Assembly (NCBI RefSeq): GCF_902459615.1
Contig: NZ_CABPSA010000003.1
Coordinates: 1 to 64,000, forward strand
Reading direction: 5' to 3'
From: Pandoraea commovens
GTDB lineage: Bacteria > Pseudomonadota > Gammaproteobacteria > Burkholderiales > Burkholderiaceae
Length of the DNA stretch: 64,000 bases
This document shows, piece by piece, positions 41,386 through 51,099 of the stretch. Position 1 is the stretch's first letter, and the number at the start of each line of letters is the position of its first letter. The notes beneath the pieces were generated by a model. The model had not been told where the DNA came from, did not search any database, and saw only the letters and a list, made by a program, of their open reading frames with translations. The position numbers and the translations under genes were made by a program.

Positions 41386-42238
41386 CCTTCGCGTCGAGGT
41401 ACAGCCGCGACGCGTAGACCGCGTAGACATTCGTCCCCTGCAACTCGTAATCGGGCAGCACTCGCACCAGCGAACCGCTGCGCAGCGCCGAGAGTGCCGA
41501 GAGCAACGGCACCGGCCCCACGCCACAGCCGCTGATGAGTGCCGCCGCCAGCGAGTCGGCCGTGTTCACGCGCAGCCGCCCTGAGGGCACCGGCAGCTTC
41601 ACCGCGCCGTCCGGGCCTTCGAAAAGCCAGTGATCGACGGAGTAATGCGGTGCGTTCAGGCGGACCTGCGTGTGCTGCGCCAGTTCGTCCAGCGAGCGCG
41701 GTGCACCATGCGCGGCAAGATACTGCGGGGCTGCGCACAGCACCGACGCCATCCGGCAAATCCGCGCCGACACCAGCCCCGAATCGGGCAACTGCGCCGT
41801 GGCGAGCCGCAGCGACACGTCGATGTTCTCTTCCAGCAGATCGGGCACGCGCGACGACAGCAGCAAGTCAGCCTCGACGTCCGGATACCGCTCAAGGAAG
41901 CGCGCCAGCGCGGGCACCACGAACACCTGTCCGAAGCTGGCTGGCGCGTGCAGACGCAGCGTTCCGCTGGGTGCGGCGCTCGCGGCCCCGGCTTCGGCCT
42001 CCGAGACATCGACCAGTGCGATGATGTCGCGGCAACGCTCAAGGTAGCGCTTGCCTGCGTCCGTCAGGGCAAGCTTGCGTGTCGTGCGATGCAGCAGCCG
42101 CGTGCGCAGGTGCGCTTCGAGTTCGGAGATGGCCTTGGACACTTGAGGCGTGGTCATGTCGAGCGCGCGCGCCGCACCGGCAAAGCTCGCGACGTCGGCC
42201 ACGCGCACGAAGATCCGCATGTTCTTTAAGGTGTTCAT
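41285..42238 (-). CDS. LysR-family transcriptional regulator (overlaps MFS gene end)
   Basis: 317 residues. The helix-turn-helix is MRIFVRVADVASFAGAARALDMTTPQVSKAISELEAHLRTRL with the HRTTRKLALTDAG wing; the effector domain includes GTLRLHAPASFGQVFVVPALARFLERYPDVEADL and GCGVGPVPLL. It belongs to the CrgA/YhjC-like LysR branch. ATG 42238 (MNTLKNM) is typical for that branch. The 3' end runs 101 bases into the convergent MFS gene. The nitroreductase gene upstream is divergent and a likely target. Confidence 0.9.
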   Translation of the reverse strand: MNTLKNMRIFVRVADVASFAGAARALDMTTPQVSKAISELEAHLRTRLLHRTTRKLALTDAGKRYLERCRDIIALVDVSEAEAGAASAAPSGTLRLHAPASFGQVFVVPALARFLERYPDVEADLLLSSRVPDLLEENIDVSLRLATAQLPDSGLVSARICRMASVLCAAPQYLAAHGAPRSLDELAQHTQVRLNAPHYSVDHWLFEGPDGAVKLPVPSGRLRVNTADSLAAALISGCGVGPVPLLSALSALRSGSLVRVLPDYELQGTNVYAVYASRLYLDAKVKTWIEFLRTFVEQALSAPDAAAIAQPLRSAGR

Positions 42239-42440
42239 GGAGGGCGATGATATCGCGGGACGGCGGTCGCACAGACGATGAAGCCACGGCGAGGACAAAG
42301 GCGTGCCCGCCGAGATAACCGCAAGTCATATGCACGTGCGGCGATATTCGTTGGGATCGCCCGTCGCGCAGGGTATCCTAGCGGCCCGATCAGAGGTATC
42401 TGACCGCACTGATTGCACTTTAGCCGACGAGACTATTCGC

Positions 42441-43040
42441 ATGACCGATATCACCACCCGCCAAGCCGATCATCCTATCGACCCGCAATTCGTGGCCCGC
42501 TGGTCGCCCCGTGCGTTCAAGGACGAAACGATTCCCGAAGCCACCCTGTTGTCGTTCTTCGAAGCCGCCCGCTGGGCACCGTCGGCCTACAACGCGCAAC
42601 CGTGGCGCTTTGTCTTCGCCCGCCGTGGCACGCCGCATTGGGACCAGTTCGTCGGCTTCCTCAATGAGTTCAACCAGACGTGGGCCAAGAACGCCGCCGC
42701 CATCGTCCTCGTGATCTCGAAGTCGACGCTCACGCCCCCGGGCAGCGACAAGGAAGTCCCGGCCCCGACCCACAGCTTCGACGCCGGTGCGGCGTGGGGC
42801 TACCTCGCGCTGCAAGCCTCGCTCTCGGGCTGGGCGACGCACGGTCTGGCCGGTATCGAACACGACAAGATCCGCAACGAACTCGATCTGTCGCCGAAGT
42901 ACAAGATCGAAGCAGCCATCGCCATCGGCCGTCCGGGCGGCGACGTGAACGCACTGCCCGAAGGCCTGCGCGCTCGCGAAGTGCCGAGCCCGCGCGAGCC
43001 GATCGCGAAGATCGCTTCGGAAGGCCGCTTCGCGTTCTAA
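42441..43040 (+). CDS. Nitroreductase-family flavoprotein
   Basis: A 199-residue FMN-dependent oxidoreductase: RWSPRAFKDETIPEATLLSFFEAARWAPSAYNAQPWRF is the standard FMN-binding start of the nitroreductase family, with DAGAAWGYLALQASLSGWATHGLAG as the second FMN/dimer helix and a C-terminal IAIGRPGGD. Members reduce nitro-compounds, quinones or enones with NAD(P)H; the substrate here is unknown. ATG 42441 fits the family start. A short 5+4+5 inverted repeat TCAGA-ggta-TCTGA lies at 42390-42403 upstream. It is followed by a strong terminator. Confidence 0.9.
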   Translation: MTDITTRQADHPIDPQFVARWSPRAFKDETIPEATLLSFFEAARWAPSAYNAQPWRFVFARRGTPHWDQFVGFLNEFNQTWAKNAAAIVLVISKSTLTPPGSDKEVPAPTHSFDAGAAWGYLALQASLSGWATHGLAGIEHDKIRNELDLSPKYKIEAAIAIGRPGGDVNALPEGLRAREVPSPREPIAKIASEGRFAF

Positions 43041-43085
43041 CGCGCCTGCGCCTGTCGTCACCACGTGGCTGACGGCTACGCATGA

Positions 43086-43123
43086 AAAAACCCCGCCGGA
43101 TCGCTAGACCCGGCGGGGTTTTT
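43086..43123. terminator. Bidirectional intrinsic terminator
   Basis: A 9-bp GC stem CCCCGCCGG / CCGGCGGGG (43091-43099 and 43110-43118) extended by AAAAA on the left and TTTTT on the right. It lies 46 bases after the nitroreductase stop and 38 bases beyond the convergent RND channel gene, so it serves both. Confidence 0.9.
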
Positions 43124-43160
43124 GTTTGACGGCAACCTAGCCGATCACGTTACGGTCGCG

Positions 43161-44621
43161 TCACGAGGCATCACTCTCCGGCTTCCATCCGCCACCCAAC
43201 GCACGATACAGCGCCACGTGATTAACGAGCACCCGTTGCTTCACATCGATCAGTTGCTGCGCCGCGTGGAATTCGCTTCGCTGGGCGTCGAGCAATTCGA
43301 GATAGCTCGCCACGCCGTTCACATAACGACGTTTGGCCAGCCGCAGCCGCTCGCGTTCGCCATCGGACACACGCTTTTGTGCCTGATATTGACGCGAGAG
43401 CAGTTGCTGCGCTGTGAGCGCATCGTCGACTTCCGCGAACGCTGTCTGGATCGTGCGCTCGTACGAGACAACCGCCATCTCTTTGCGGACGTTCGCCAGA
43501 TTGAGGCCCTGAATGTTGCGCCCGCCGCTGAAGATCGGCACGGTGATCTGCGGCATGAAGGACCACACGCCGGTGCCTGCGCCGAACAGATCGGAGAAGC
43601 TGGCGCTGGCGGTACCGATGTCGGTCGTCAGTCTGACCGACGGGAAGAACGCTGCACGCGCCGCACCGATATTCGCATTAGCTCCGCGCAGCTTCGCTTC
43701 GGCCTGACGAATGTCGGGACGCCGCATCAGCAGCGACGACGGCAAGCCCGCTGCGACCGGCACCACGAAAGCACCGTCGAGCGACGATGCCGCCGCAGGC
43801 TTCGCGCCGACGTCGCCAGTGAGCACCTGCAACGCGTGCACGATCTCGCTGCGCTGACGTTCACGTTCAGCGAGCGCCGCCCGCGCCACTTCGACCTGCG
43901 TCGTCTCCGTGTTCAGGTCGAGGTCGTCGACCAGTCCGCGCTCGGCGCGCAGACGAATGACGCGAATGCCGTCCTCACGCGCCGCCAGCACATCGCGGGC
44001 GTAAGCGATCTGCTCGTTCGCGGCGACCAGCCCGATGTAGGACGTTGCCACTTCCGCCACCAGACTCACTTGCGCCGCGCGTTGTGCTTCCTCGCTCGAC
44101 AGATACTCCTGAAGCGCGGCGTCGCGCAGACTGCGCACGCGCCCGAAGAAGTCCAGCTCGAACGCACTCACGCCCACCGTCGCGCGCACGTCGTTGGCGA
44201 CATAACCGCCCGGCATATTGCTTGCGCCATCGGGTTGCCCGGCCGAGCCGGAGTATCGCTGACGGGAGAACGCCCCGCCTGCCTGAACGCTCGGCAGCAG
44301 ATTGGCCGACTCGATGCCGTACAACGCGCGCGCCTCCTGCACGCGCAGCGACGCCAGCCGCAAGTCGCGATTCTGTGCGAGCGCACGGCGAATCAGCGTC
44401 TGCAAGTCCGCGTCCGTGAAGACCTCGGCCCAATCGGCGTCGGCGGAGAGGGGATCAGCGAGTGCGAGATGCACACCGCTGCCTGTCGGCGCTTCGTACG
44501 TCGTCGGCATCGGCGCAGCCGGACGCTCATAAGTCGGCGCCATCGTGCATCCGGCCAGCAGCGCGAACAAGCACACGCCCGCCACAGTTATCCCGCGCAT
44601 GCGGGGTCGAAACATCGTCAT
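43161..44621 (-). CDS. RND efflux outer-membrane lipoprotein (OprM/NodT family)
   Basis: 486 residues. The signal peptide ends in lipobox LLAGC (Cys about 25). TolC-type repeats are evident: FTDADLQTLIRRALAQNRDLRLASLRVQEARALYGIESANLLPSV and LLMRRPDIRQAEAKLRGANANIGAARAAFFPSVRL. It forms the outer-membrane exit duct for the RND pump encoded just upstream and overlaps that gene by 4 bases (ATGA). It is distinct from the NodT lipoprotein at 35.9 kb. Confidence 0.94.
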   Translation of the reverse strand: MTMFRPRMRGITVAGVCLFALLAGCTMAPTYERPAAPMPTTYEAPTGSGVHLALADPLSADADWAEVFTDADLQTLIRRALAQNRDLRLASLRVQEARALYGIESANLLPSVQAGGAFSRQRYSGSAGQPDGASNMPGGYVANDVRATVGVSAFELDFFGRVRSLRDAALQEYLSSEEAQRAAQVSLVAEVATSYIGLVAANEQIAYARDVLAAREDGIRVIRLRAERGLVDDLDLNTETTQVEVARAALAERERQRSEIVHALQVLTGDVGAKPAAASSLDGAFVVPVAAGLPSSLLMRRPDIRQAEAKLRGANANIGAARAAFFPSVRLTTDIGTASASFSDLFGAGTGVWSFMPQITVPIFSGGRNIQGLNLANVRKEMAVVSYERTIQTAFAEVDDALTAQQLLSRQYQAQKRVSDGERERLRLAKRRYVNGVASYLELLDAQRSEFHAAQQLIDVKQRVLVNHVALYRALGGGWKPESDAS

Positions 44622-47600
44622 ACCTTCCCCTCTACGGCCGGTGCGGCATCATTCGCGTCGTGCGGCGCATCCTTACCCGGATGCGAGCGGCGCACGAAGC
44701 GGCCCACCAGCAGGAAAAACAACGGCACCAGGAAGATCGCCAGCACCGTGGCCGTCACGATCCCGCCCAGCACGGCCACACCGATCGCGCGCTGCGCCCC
44801 CGACGCCGGGCCGGTCGCAATCGCCAGCGGCACCACGCCGAAGCCGAACGCCAGCGACGTCATCACGATCGGACGCAAGCGCAGTCGCGCGGCTTCCACT
44901 GCCGCATCGAACCATGTCATGCCCTGCTTCGCGAGATCGTTGGCCACTTCCACAATCAGAATGGCGTTCTTCGCCGACAGACCGATGGTCGCGATCAGGC
45001 CCACCTTGAAATAGATGTCGTTGGGCATGCCCATCAGACTCACGGCACCGAGTGCGCCGATCACGCCGAGCGGCACCACCATGATGACCGCCGCCGGAAT
45101 CGCCCAGCTCTCGTAGAGCGCCGCGAGCGCGAGGAACACCACGAGCACCGACAGCGCGAACAGGATCGGTGCCTGCGCGCCCGACGCCCGCTCTTCAAGC
45201 GACTGACCGCTCCACTCGTGCCCGATGCCCGCAGGCATCTCCGACATCAGTTGCTCCATGCGCGCCATGGCTTCGCCGCTGCTCTTGCCCGGCGCCGATT
45301 CGCCCTGAAGCGTGAACGACGGATAGCCGTTATAGCGCTTTAACTGCGGCGAGCCGAGCTTCCACTTGAGCGTGACGAACGACGATAACGGCACCATCTC
45401 GCCACTGGCATTTCGCACGCGCAGATTGCCGATATCCTCCGGCGACACGCGCTGACGCCCGTCCGACTGCACGACGACGCGACGATTCTCGGCACCCAGC
45501 ATGAAGTCGCCGACATACTCCGAGCCGAACATGGTGGCGAGCGTGGTGTTCACGTCGTCCATGTTGACCTTGAGCGCTTCCATCTTGCGACGGTCGATCG
45601 CGATGTCGATCTGCGGCACCTCGCCCTGCCCGGCAAAGATCACGTTCTTGAGCACGGGATCCTTGGCCGCCTTTTGCAGCAACTCGTCGCGCGCGGCGGT
45701 AAACACTTCCGTGCCGACACCTGCACGATCCTGCAAGCGCAGATTGAAGCCGTTCGACGAACCGAGTTCCGGCAGCGCCGGGCTGTTCATCGCGATCATC
45801 ATGCGATCCGGCTGGCCGGTGAACTTCGCGTTCACGCGCTCGACGATGGCGTTCACGCCGTCATGCTTCGACGTGCGCTCGTGCCAGTCCTTGAGCGTGA
45901 CGTACAACATGCCGCCGCCGGGGCCCGCGCCGAATTCGTTCCAGCCACCCAACACGAACACGTGCTTGACCGGCTCGTTCTGCATCAGATAGCTCTCGAT
46001 GCGCTTGAGTGCCGTCATCGCCTCGGGCAACGTTGCGCCTTGCGGCTCGGAGGCCATCACCATGAAGCTGCCGGTGTCTTCCTCAGGCACGAAGGCCGAC
46101 GGCAGACGCATGAACGCCAGCGGCACCGCGATCAGAATCGCGCCGTACACCAGCATCGAGCGCCACGGATGGCGCAGCGTCTTGTCGACCCGGCGCGTGT
46201 AGCGCTCGGTGCCCATCGCGAAGGTACGGTTGAACCAGCCGAAGAAGCCGCGCTTCTCGTGGTGGTCGTGCGCCACCGGGCGCAGCAACGTTGCGCACAG
46301 CGCCGGTGTCAACGAGAGTGCGAGGAATGCCGAGAAGCTGATCGACACCGCGAGCGTGACCGCGAACTGCCGGTAGATGTTGCCCACCGCGCCCGAGAAG
46401 AACGCCATCGGAATGAACACCATCACCAGCACCACCGTAATGCCGATGATGGCGCCGCTGATCTGCTTCATCGCCTTGACCGTCGCCGCGTACGGGGATA
46501 ACCCCTCCTCGACCATGATCCGCTCGGTGTTCTCCACCACGACGATGGCATCGTCCACCAGAATGCCGATGGCCAGCACCATGCCGAACATCGTGAGTGT
46601 GTTGACGGAGTATCCGAGGCCCAGCAATACACCGAACGTACCCAGCAACGCCACCGGCACGACGAGCGTCGGGATCAGCGTCGCACGCAGGTTCTGCATG
46701 AACAGGTACATCACGATGAACACGAGCACGATGGCTTCGAGCAGCGTCTTCACGACCTTCTGGATCGACACCTTCACGAACGACGCCGTCTCGTAGGGCA
46801 TCTGGTATTCGACGCCTGCCGGGAACAGCTTTGCCTGTTCGTCCATCACAGCGCGCACGGCCTTCATCACTTCGACGGCGTTCGAGCCTGCCGCGAGCTT
46901 GATACCCATCGCGGTGGCCGGAAGCCCGTCGACGCGCGACGAATAGTTGTAGTCCGACGCACCCAGTTCCACGCGCGCGACGTCACCCAGCCGGATGGCC
47001 GAACCGTCGGCGCGCACGCGCAACGGAATGCTGGCGAACTGCTCCGGCGTCGAATAGGTGGTGTCGGAGACGACGTTAGCGTTGATCGGTGCGGACGTCG
47101 GCGTCGAGCCAGCGCCGAGATCGCCGACCGTCACACGCGCGTTGTAGGCGCGCACCTTGGACACGATGTCCGAGGCGGTGAGATCGAGCGCGACGAGTCT
47201 GGCCGGGTCGGGCCAGATGCGAATGGCCTTCTCCGTCCCCCAGAACTGCACCTGACCGACGCCAGGCACGCGCTTGAGCTGGTTGACGACCTGCGACGCC
47301 GCCAACTCACCCAGATCGAACTCGCCGATGGCCGGATTGCGCGACGACAGTGTCACCACCATGTGGATGTTGTCGGCCGCACGTTCGACCTTCACGCCGT
47401 AGCGGCGCACGACTTCCGGCAAGCGTGACTCAACCGTCTTCAGCCGGTTCTGCACTTCCACGGCGGCCAGATCGAGACTAGTGCCCTGACGGAACGTGAG
47501 GTTGACCGACGACTCACCGTTACCGCTCGTGGCCGACGTGTACATCAGCCCCGGCGCACCGTTCATCTGACGTTCGATGATGGCCGTGACCGAGTCTTCG

Positions 47601-47770
47601 ACGACCTTCGCCGAAGCGCCCGGGTAGCTGCTGTATACGCTGACCATCGGCGGAGCGATGTCAGGGTACTGCGCGACGGGTAGCGCCCGAATGGCCAGCA
47701 GGCCGACGAGCGTAATCATCAGAGAGATCACCCAGGCAAAAACCGGGCGATCGATAAAGAAACGAGCCAT
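44618..47770 (-). CDS. RND multidrug efflux permease (HAE1/AcrB-MexB family)
   Basis: 1050 residues, full AcrB length. The proton-relay residues are visible: Asp-Asp in GILVDDAIVVVENTERIM (TM4) and Lys in GLSAKNAILIVEVANDL (TM10). The start MARFFIDRPVFAWVISLMITLVGLLAIRALPVAQYPDI and the porter-domain YPGASAKVVEDSVTAIIE match HAE1 pumps exporting hydrophobic and amphiphilic compounds. It follows the adaptor by 5 bases. The drug range cannot be stated from sequence alone. Confidence 0.96.
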   Translation of the reverse strand: MARFFIDRPVFAWVISLMITLVGLLAIRALPVAQYPDIAPPMVSVYSSYPGASAKVVEDSVTAIIERQMNGAPGLMYTSATSGNGESSVNLTFRQGTSLDLAAVEVQNRLKTVESRLPEVVRRYGVKVERAADNIHMVVTLSSRNPAIGEFDLGELAASQVVNQLKRVPGVGQVQFWGTEKAIRIWPDPARLVALDLTASDIVSKVRAYNARVTVGDLGAGSTPTSAPINANVVSDTTYSTPEQFASIPLRVRADGSAIRLGDVARVELGASDYNYSSRVDGLPATAMGIKLAAGSNAVEVMKAVRAVMDEQAKLFPAGVEYQMPYETASFVKVSIQKVVKTLLEAIVLVFIVMYLFMQNLRATLIPTLVVPVALLGTFGVLLGLGYSVNTLTMFGMVLAIGILVDDAIVVVENTERIMVEEGLSPYAATVKAMKQISGAIIGITVVLVMVFIPMAFFSGAVGNIYRQFAVTLAVSISFSAFLALSLTPALCATLLRPVAHDHHEKRGFFGWFNRTFAMGTERYTRRVDKTLRHPWRSMLVYGAILIAVPLAFMRLPSAFVPEEDTGSFMVMASEPQGATLPEAMTALKRIESYLMQNEPVKHVFVLGGWNEFGAGPGGGMLYVTLKDWHERTSKHDGVNAIVERVNAKFTGQPDRMMIAMNSPALPELGSSNGFNLRLQDRAGVGTEVFTAARDELLQKAAKDPVLKNVIFAGQGEVPQIDIAIDRRKMEALKVNMDDVNTTLATMFGSEYVGDFMLGAENRRVVVQSDGRQRVSPEDIGNLRVRNASGEMVPLSSFVTLKWKLGSPQLKRYNGYPSFTLQGESAPGKSSGEAMARMEQLMSEMPAGIGHEWSGQSLEERASGAQAPILFALSVLVVFLALAALYESWAIPAAVIMVVPLGVIGALGAVSLMGMPNDIYFKVGLIATIGLSAKNAILIVEVANDLAKQGMTWFDAAVEAARLRLRPIVMTSLAFGFGVVPLAIATGPASGAQRAIGVAVLGGIVTATVLAIFLVPLFFLLVGRFVRRSHPGKDAPHDANDAAPAVEGKV

Positions 47771-47775
47771 TTGGA

Positions 47776-49053
47776 TTACGTCTCCGCATTGGAGGCCGGA
47801 CTGCCGTTGCCCTGAGGCTTGGCGTCGGTGGACTTGGCGGTGTCTTCGCCAGCGTTCTTCACGTCCTTGGCATCTTTAGTGTCATTGCCTGCGACCTTGG
47901 TCTTGACCTTCATGCCGTCGGAGAACTGCGTCAGGTTCTGAACGATGACCTGCTCGCCGCCCTTGAGACCGTCCGTCACCAGCCAGTCATGACCTTCGAT
48001 GGCATCGGCATGGACCTTGCGGTCGTGCACTTTGCCGTCGGCGCCGACCACACGGACGATGGCGCCCGCCGTCGTGCGCGTGAGCGCTTCGCGCGGCACA
48101 CGCACCACGTTCGGGTTCACCGCGCCCTGCATGCGCACTTGTACAAACGCACCGGGCAGCAGCACGCCGTCCGGGTTCGGCAACAAGGCGCGCATGGCGA
48201 TAGTGTCCGTGCCGGGGTCGACGGCCAGATCCGTGAAGAGCAGTTTGCCGGGCAAGGTGTACTCGCGCCCATCCGGCAGCGTGACGTGCACCTGCGGAGC
48301 GGCCGCCTCGTTGCCGTGCTCCAGCTTGCCTGCCCGCAGGTCGCGCGTCATCGCGTAGACCTGTGCGGCGGGCTGCGAGAAGTTCACGTAGATCGGATCG
48401 ATCTGTTCCACCCGCGTGAGCAGTGTGGGCGAGTCGAGGCCGACCAGCGCGCCTTCGGTGACTTCCGCACGACGCACGCGTCCCGCGATAGGCGAGACGA
48501 CGCTCGTATAGCCGAGGTTGAGTTCCGCTTTGCGTACTTCGGCGCGGGCGGCCAGCACTTCGGCACGCGTACGCGCTTCGGCGGCACGGGACTCGGCGTC
48601 TTCACGGGCGCTGATGGCACGCTCCTCAAGGAGACCACGATAGCGCTCGATCTTGTCTTTGGCGGAATCGTGTTCGGCTTGCGCCTTGGCGAGCGCACCG
48701 CGTGCGGCGTCGAGCGCAGCGGACAGCGGCTGCGGGTCGATGCGGAACAGCACGTCGCCCTTGGCGACCTTCTGGCCTTCCTGATATTTACGTTCCATGA
48801 CGACGCCGCCCGCACGGGCGCGCACGTCGGCACTGCGGAACGCTTCGAGACGGCCCGGTTGCTCGGTCGTGAGCGGCTCGGCGCGACGCTCGACCGTGCG
48901 CACGACGGCCTCCGGTGTGGCGTCGGCTTCTTCCTTTTTGTCACGGCCAGAGCATGCGGCGAGAAGCAACACGCTGGCGATCAGAGTGGCGGAAACACCC
49001 GTCAGGACTCCGAAACGGGTACGGAGAGTTCGGTTATCGATTTTCGATGACAT
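47776..49053 (-). CDS. RND efflux periplasmic adaptor lipoprotein (AcrA/MexA family)
   Basis: 425 residues. The signal peptide ends in LLAAC (lipobox Cys about 34). The lipoyl halves ADVRARAGGVVMERKYQEGQKVAKGDVLFRIDPQPL and LGYTSVVSPIAGRVRRAEVTEGALVG flank an alpha-hairpin (about 110-180), followed by a beta-barrel (TLPGKLLFTDLAVDPGTDTIAMRALLPNPDGVLLPGAFVQVRM). The C-terminal 45 residues are a Lys/Asp/Asn-rich low-complexity tail beyond the usual MexA end. First gene of adaptor-pump-channel, divergent from a LysR gene. Confidence 0.95.
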   Translation of the reverse strand: MSSKIDNRTLRTRFGVLTGVSATLIASVLLLAACSGRDKKEEADATPEAVVRTVERRAEPLTTEQPGRLEAFRSADVRARAGGVVMERKYQEGQKVAKGDVLFRIDPQPLSAALDAARGALAKAQAEHDSAKDKIERYRGLLEERAISAREDAESRAAEARTRAEVLAARAEVRKAELNLGYTSVVSPIAGRVRRAEVTEGALVGLDSPTLLTRVEQIDPIYVNFSQPAAQVYAMTRDLRAGKLEHGNEAAAPQVHVTLPDGREYTLPGKLLFTDLAVDPGTDTIAMRALLPNPDGVLLPGAFVQVRMQGAVNPNVVRVPREALTRTTAGAIVRVVGADGKVHDRKVHADAIEGHDWLVTDGLKGGEQVIVQNLTQFSDGMKVKTKVAGNDTKDAKDVKNAGEDTAKSTDAKPQGNGSPASNAET

Positions 49054-49371
49054 GTAAGCACGTTGGATTTACGACATCCGGTCAAGGGTGTCGCAACCGC
49101 GTTCGGTGCGCGGCGTCGAGCGACGGGCTGGCTGCAAGTGAGCCAGCGATGGGGGAGGACCGGGGGCCCCGCATCGCTCCGGAGACACCATGGGCGGCAG
49201 GTACGCGTTGCGCGAAGGAGGTCTATGCCCAAGACCACCGGACCGGGGGATCCGGTCGTCTGCCGCCAAGCCTATGTTGGCGTTTCAATCTGGCGTTTCA
49301 TATTGGAGCTGCGCGATTCTCCCGCGAAATTGTTGTTAGAAAAAGTTGGAACCTATCTATAAAATGAATGG
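49054..49371. promoter_or_regulatory. Divergent control region between RND operon and LysR gene
   Basis: 318 bases. It holds two inverted repeats: AGCGATG / CATCGCT (49145-49151 with 49172-49178) and ACCGGA / TCCGGT (49237-49242 with 49251-49256). A consensus-like TATAAA lies 13 bases before the LysR ATG, implying a nearly leaderless LysR message. The repeats are candidate LysR or repressor sites; none is proven. Confidence 0.4.
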
Positions 49372-50244
49372 ATGAACTGGACAATTGAACAATTGCGCTA
49401 CTTTGTGGCGGCAGCGGAGGACGGCTCGATATCCGCTGCCGCCCGTCGTATGGGGAAAGCCCAGTCGGCGGTGAGCACGGCGATTTCGTTGCTCGAAGCG
49501 GATTTGGGATTTGAGCTATTCGACCGCAGCCGCCGAAACGCCCGCCTCACCGATCAGGGCGAGGTGATGCTGCTCGAAGCCAAGGAGTTGCTGCGGCAGG
49601 CCGAGGGGCTGAACCATCGGGCGAACGCGCTGGCGTTCGGCGAACAGCCCCAGTTGTCGCTGGCGCTGGACGAGGCGTTGCCGTATCAGGCCGTCAGCGA
49701 ACTGGTGCGCGACCTCGCCTATCAGTTCGCCTACCTCGAACTGACGCTGCTCAACGGCACCTCGACGGAAGTCGCCGAGTACGTGGAGAAGCAGCGCGCG
49801 GATATTGGCTTTCACGTCGACCGTGGCGCGATTTCGTCGGCGCTCGGCCACAAGTACATCGGCTCGGCCGTGCAGGGCGTGTTCGTGGCAGGCGACCATC
49901 CGCTGGCCTATCGCGATCAGGTCACGCGCGGGGATCTCGCGAAATATCGTCAGATTCTGTTGCAAATGGACGACATTACGCCGTTGCAACTGAGTCCGTC
50001 GATCTGGCGGGCGGACAGCTCCTACGTCATCGCCAGCATGGTTGTGGACAAGCTGGGCTGGGCGGTGCTGCCGATCGATATTGCGGAATACGAAGATCTT
50101 CATGAACTTCGCTGCGACGATCTCGGTCTTCCTCAGTTACCGGTACGCATGCTCTGGCGGTTCGGTCGCGAACCCAACGATGTCATGCGCTGGTGCGAAG
50201 CACGTTTTGCCGAATTGCTGCGTGCGAGTGCGCCACAAGCGTGA
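49372..50244 (+). CDS. LysR-family transcriptional regulator
   Basis: 290 residues with the LysR winged helix at the very start (MNWTIEQLRYFVAAAEDGSISAAARRMGKAQSAVSTAISLLEADLGFELF, wing RSRRNARLTDQG) and an effector domain (QLSLALDEALPYQAVSELVRDL). It is divergent from the RND efflux operon, a common arrangement for its regulator. The ATG at 49372 is one of two closely spaced ATGs and gives the canonical MNWT start. Its stop overlaps a GTG that could start the ankyrin fragment. Confidence 0.9.
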   Translation: MNWTIEQLRYFVAAAEDGSISAAARRMGKAQSAVSTAISLLEADLGFELFDRSRRNARLTDQGEVMLLEAKELLRQAEGLNHRANALAFGEQPQLSLALDEALPYQAVSELVRDLAYQFAYLELTLLNGTSTEVAEYVEKQRADIGFHVDRGAISSALGHKYIGSAVQGVFVAGDHPLAYRDQVTRGDLAKYRQILLQMDDITPLQLSPSIWRADSSYVIASMVVDKLGWAVLPIDIAEYEDLHELRCDDLGLPQLPVRMLWRFGREPNDVMRWCEARFAELLRASAPQA

Positions 50245-50516
50245 GTTTGCGTGACAGGCAAGCAACGGCTTACGGAATCGCGGATTGCCACTCGTTGCTC
50301 AATCTGCGCGCCCACGGCGAGACACCGATGTTCTACGCCGCACGACTGCAACGGCTCGCCACGCTGCGTCTGCTGATCGATGCAGGTGCGGACCCTGCGA
50401 TTGCCGACGACCGTGGCCGGGATTGTGTGGACATCGCCCGCGAACGGAAGCTGCCGAGCGATATCTTGGAGATGTTGGTGGCGTTGAAGGCGCGCATGCC
50501 TCGCGCAGAGGACTGA
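50241..50516 (+). pseudogene. Ankyrin-repeat protein fragment
   Basis: About 91 residues if read from GTG 50241, which overlaps the LysR stop (GTGA). Only about two ankyrin units are recognisable: HGETPMFYAARLQRLATLRLLIDAGADPAIADDRGRDCVDIARERKLPSDILEMLV. The first 25 residues are unlike ankyrin and there is no ribosome-binding site or signal peptide. Ankyrin proteins normally have more repeats, so this is probably a 5'-truncated remnant, although a tiny translationally coupled protein cannot be excluded. Confidence 0.5.
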
Positions 50517-50522
50517 CGACGC

Positions 50523-50981
50523 CTAACGAGGTGACTGACGCAGACGTGCCAGAAAGCGGTCCAGCTCACCGGCAAACGCCTTGCCGTCGCGCGGACTGAA
50601 CGGGGCGGGACCGCCGGTCTCGATCCCGGCGGAGCGCAACTGGTCCATCATGTCGCGCACGGACAGGCGCTCTTTGATGTTCTCCGGCGTGAACCAGCTC
50701 CCACGCGGGTCGAGCGCACGCCCGCCCTTCTCGATGACCGCCGCCGCGAGCGGAATATCGGCGGTAATCACCAGATCCCCGGCTTCGACCATCTCAACGA
50801 TACGCGCGTCCGCCACATCGAACCCCGGTGGCACCTGGATCGATTTGACGAACGGCGACGGTGGTGTGCGCAGAAACTGGTTCGCCACCAGCGTCACCAT
50901 CATTTCTTCACGCTTGGCCGCGCGGAACAGGATGTCCTTGATGACTGCGGGGCAGGCGTCGGCGTCGACGAGGACTTGCAT
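50523..50981 (-). CDS. YaiI/YqxD family protein (DUF188)
   Basis: A 152-residue DUF188 protein, recognisable from [24 protein letters not shown] at the N-terminus, a PIN-like acidic pocket ([27 protein letters not shown]) and the central [26 protein letters not shown]. The family is conserved but biochemically uncharacterised; a nuclease-like fold is suspected. ATG 50981 is the standard family start. It stops 6 bases from the convergent ankyrin fragment, and its start faces the GFA gene. Confidence 0.93.
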   Translation of the reverse strand: MQVLVDADACPAVIKDILFRAAKREEMMVTLVANQFLRTPPSPFVKSIQVPPGFDVADARIVEMVEAGDLVITADIPLAAAVIEKGGRALDPRGSWFTPENIKERLSVRDMMDQLRSAGIETGGPAPFSPRDGKAFAGELDRFLARLRQSPR

Positions 50982-51099
50982 TTCAGGACTTTTCCGGGAG
51001 AGAGGCCGCCATGATACGGCAAGGCGAGACCGTCCCCAGTGATGGCCAATGTTAGACTCTGGCGCGACGCCGACCAACGGCACGCTTAGCGAGAGACTC

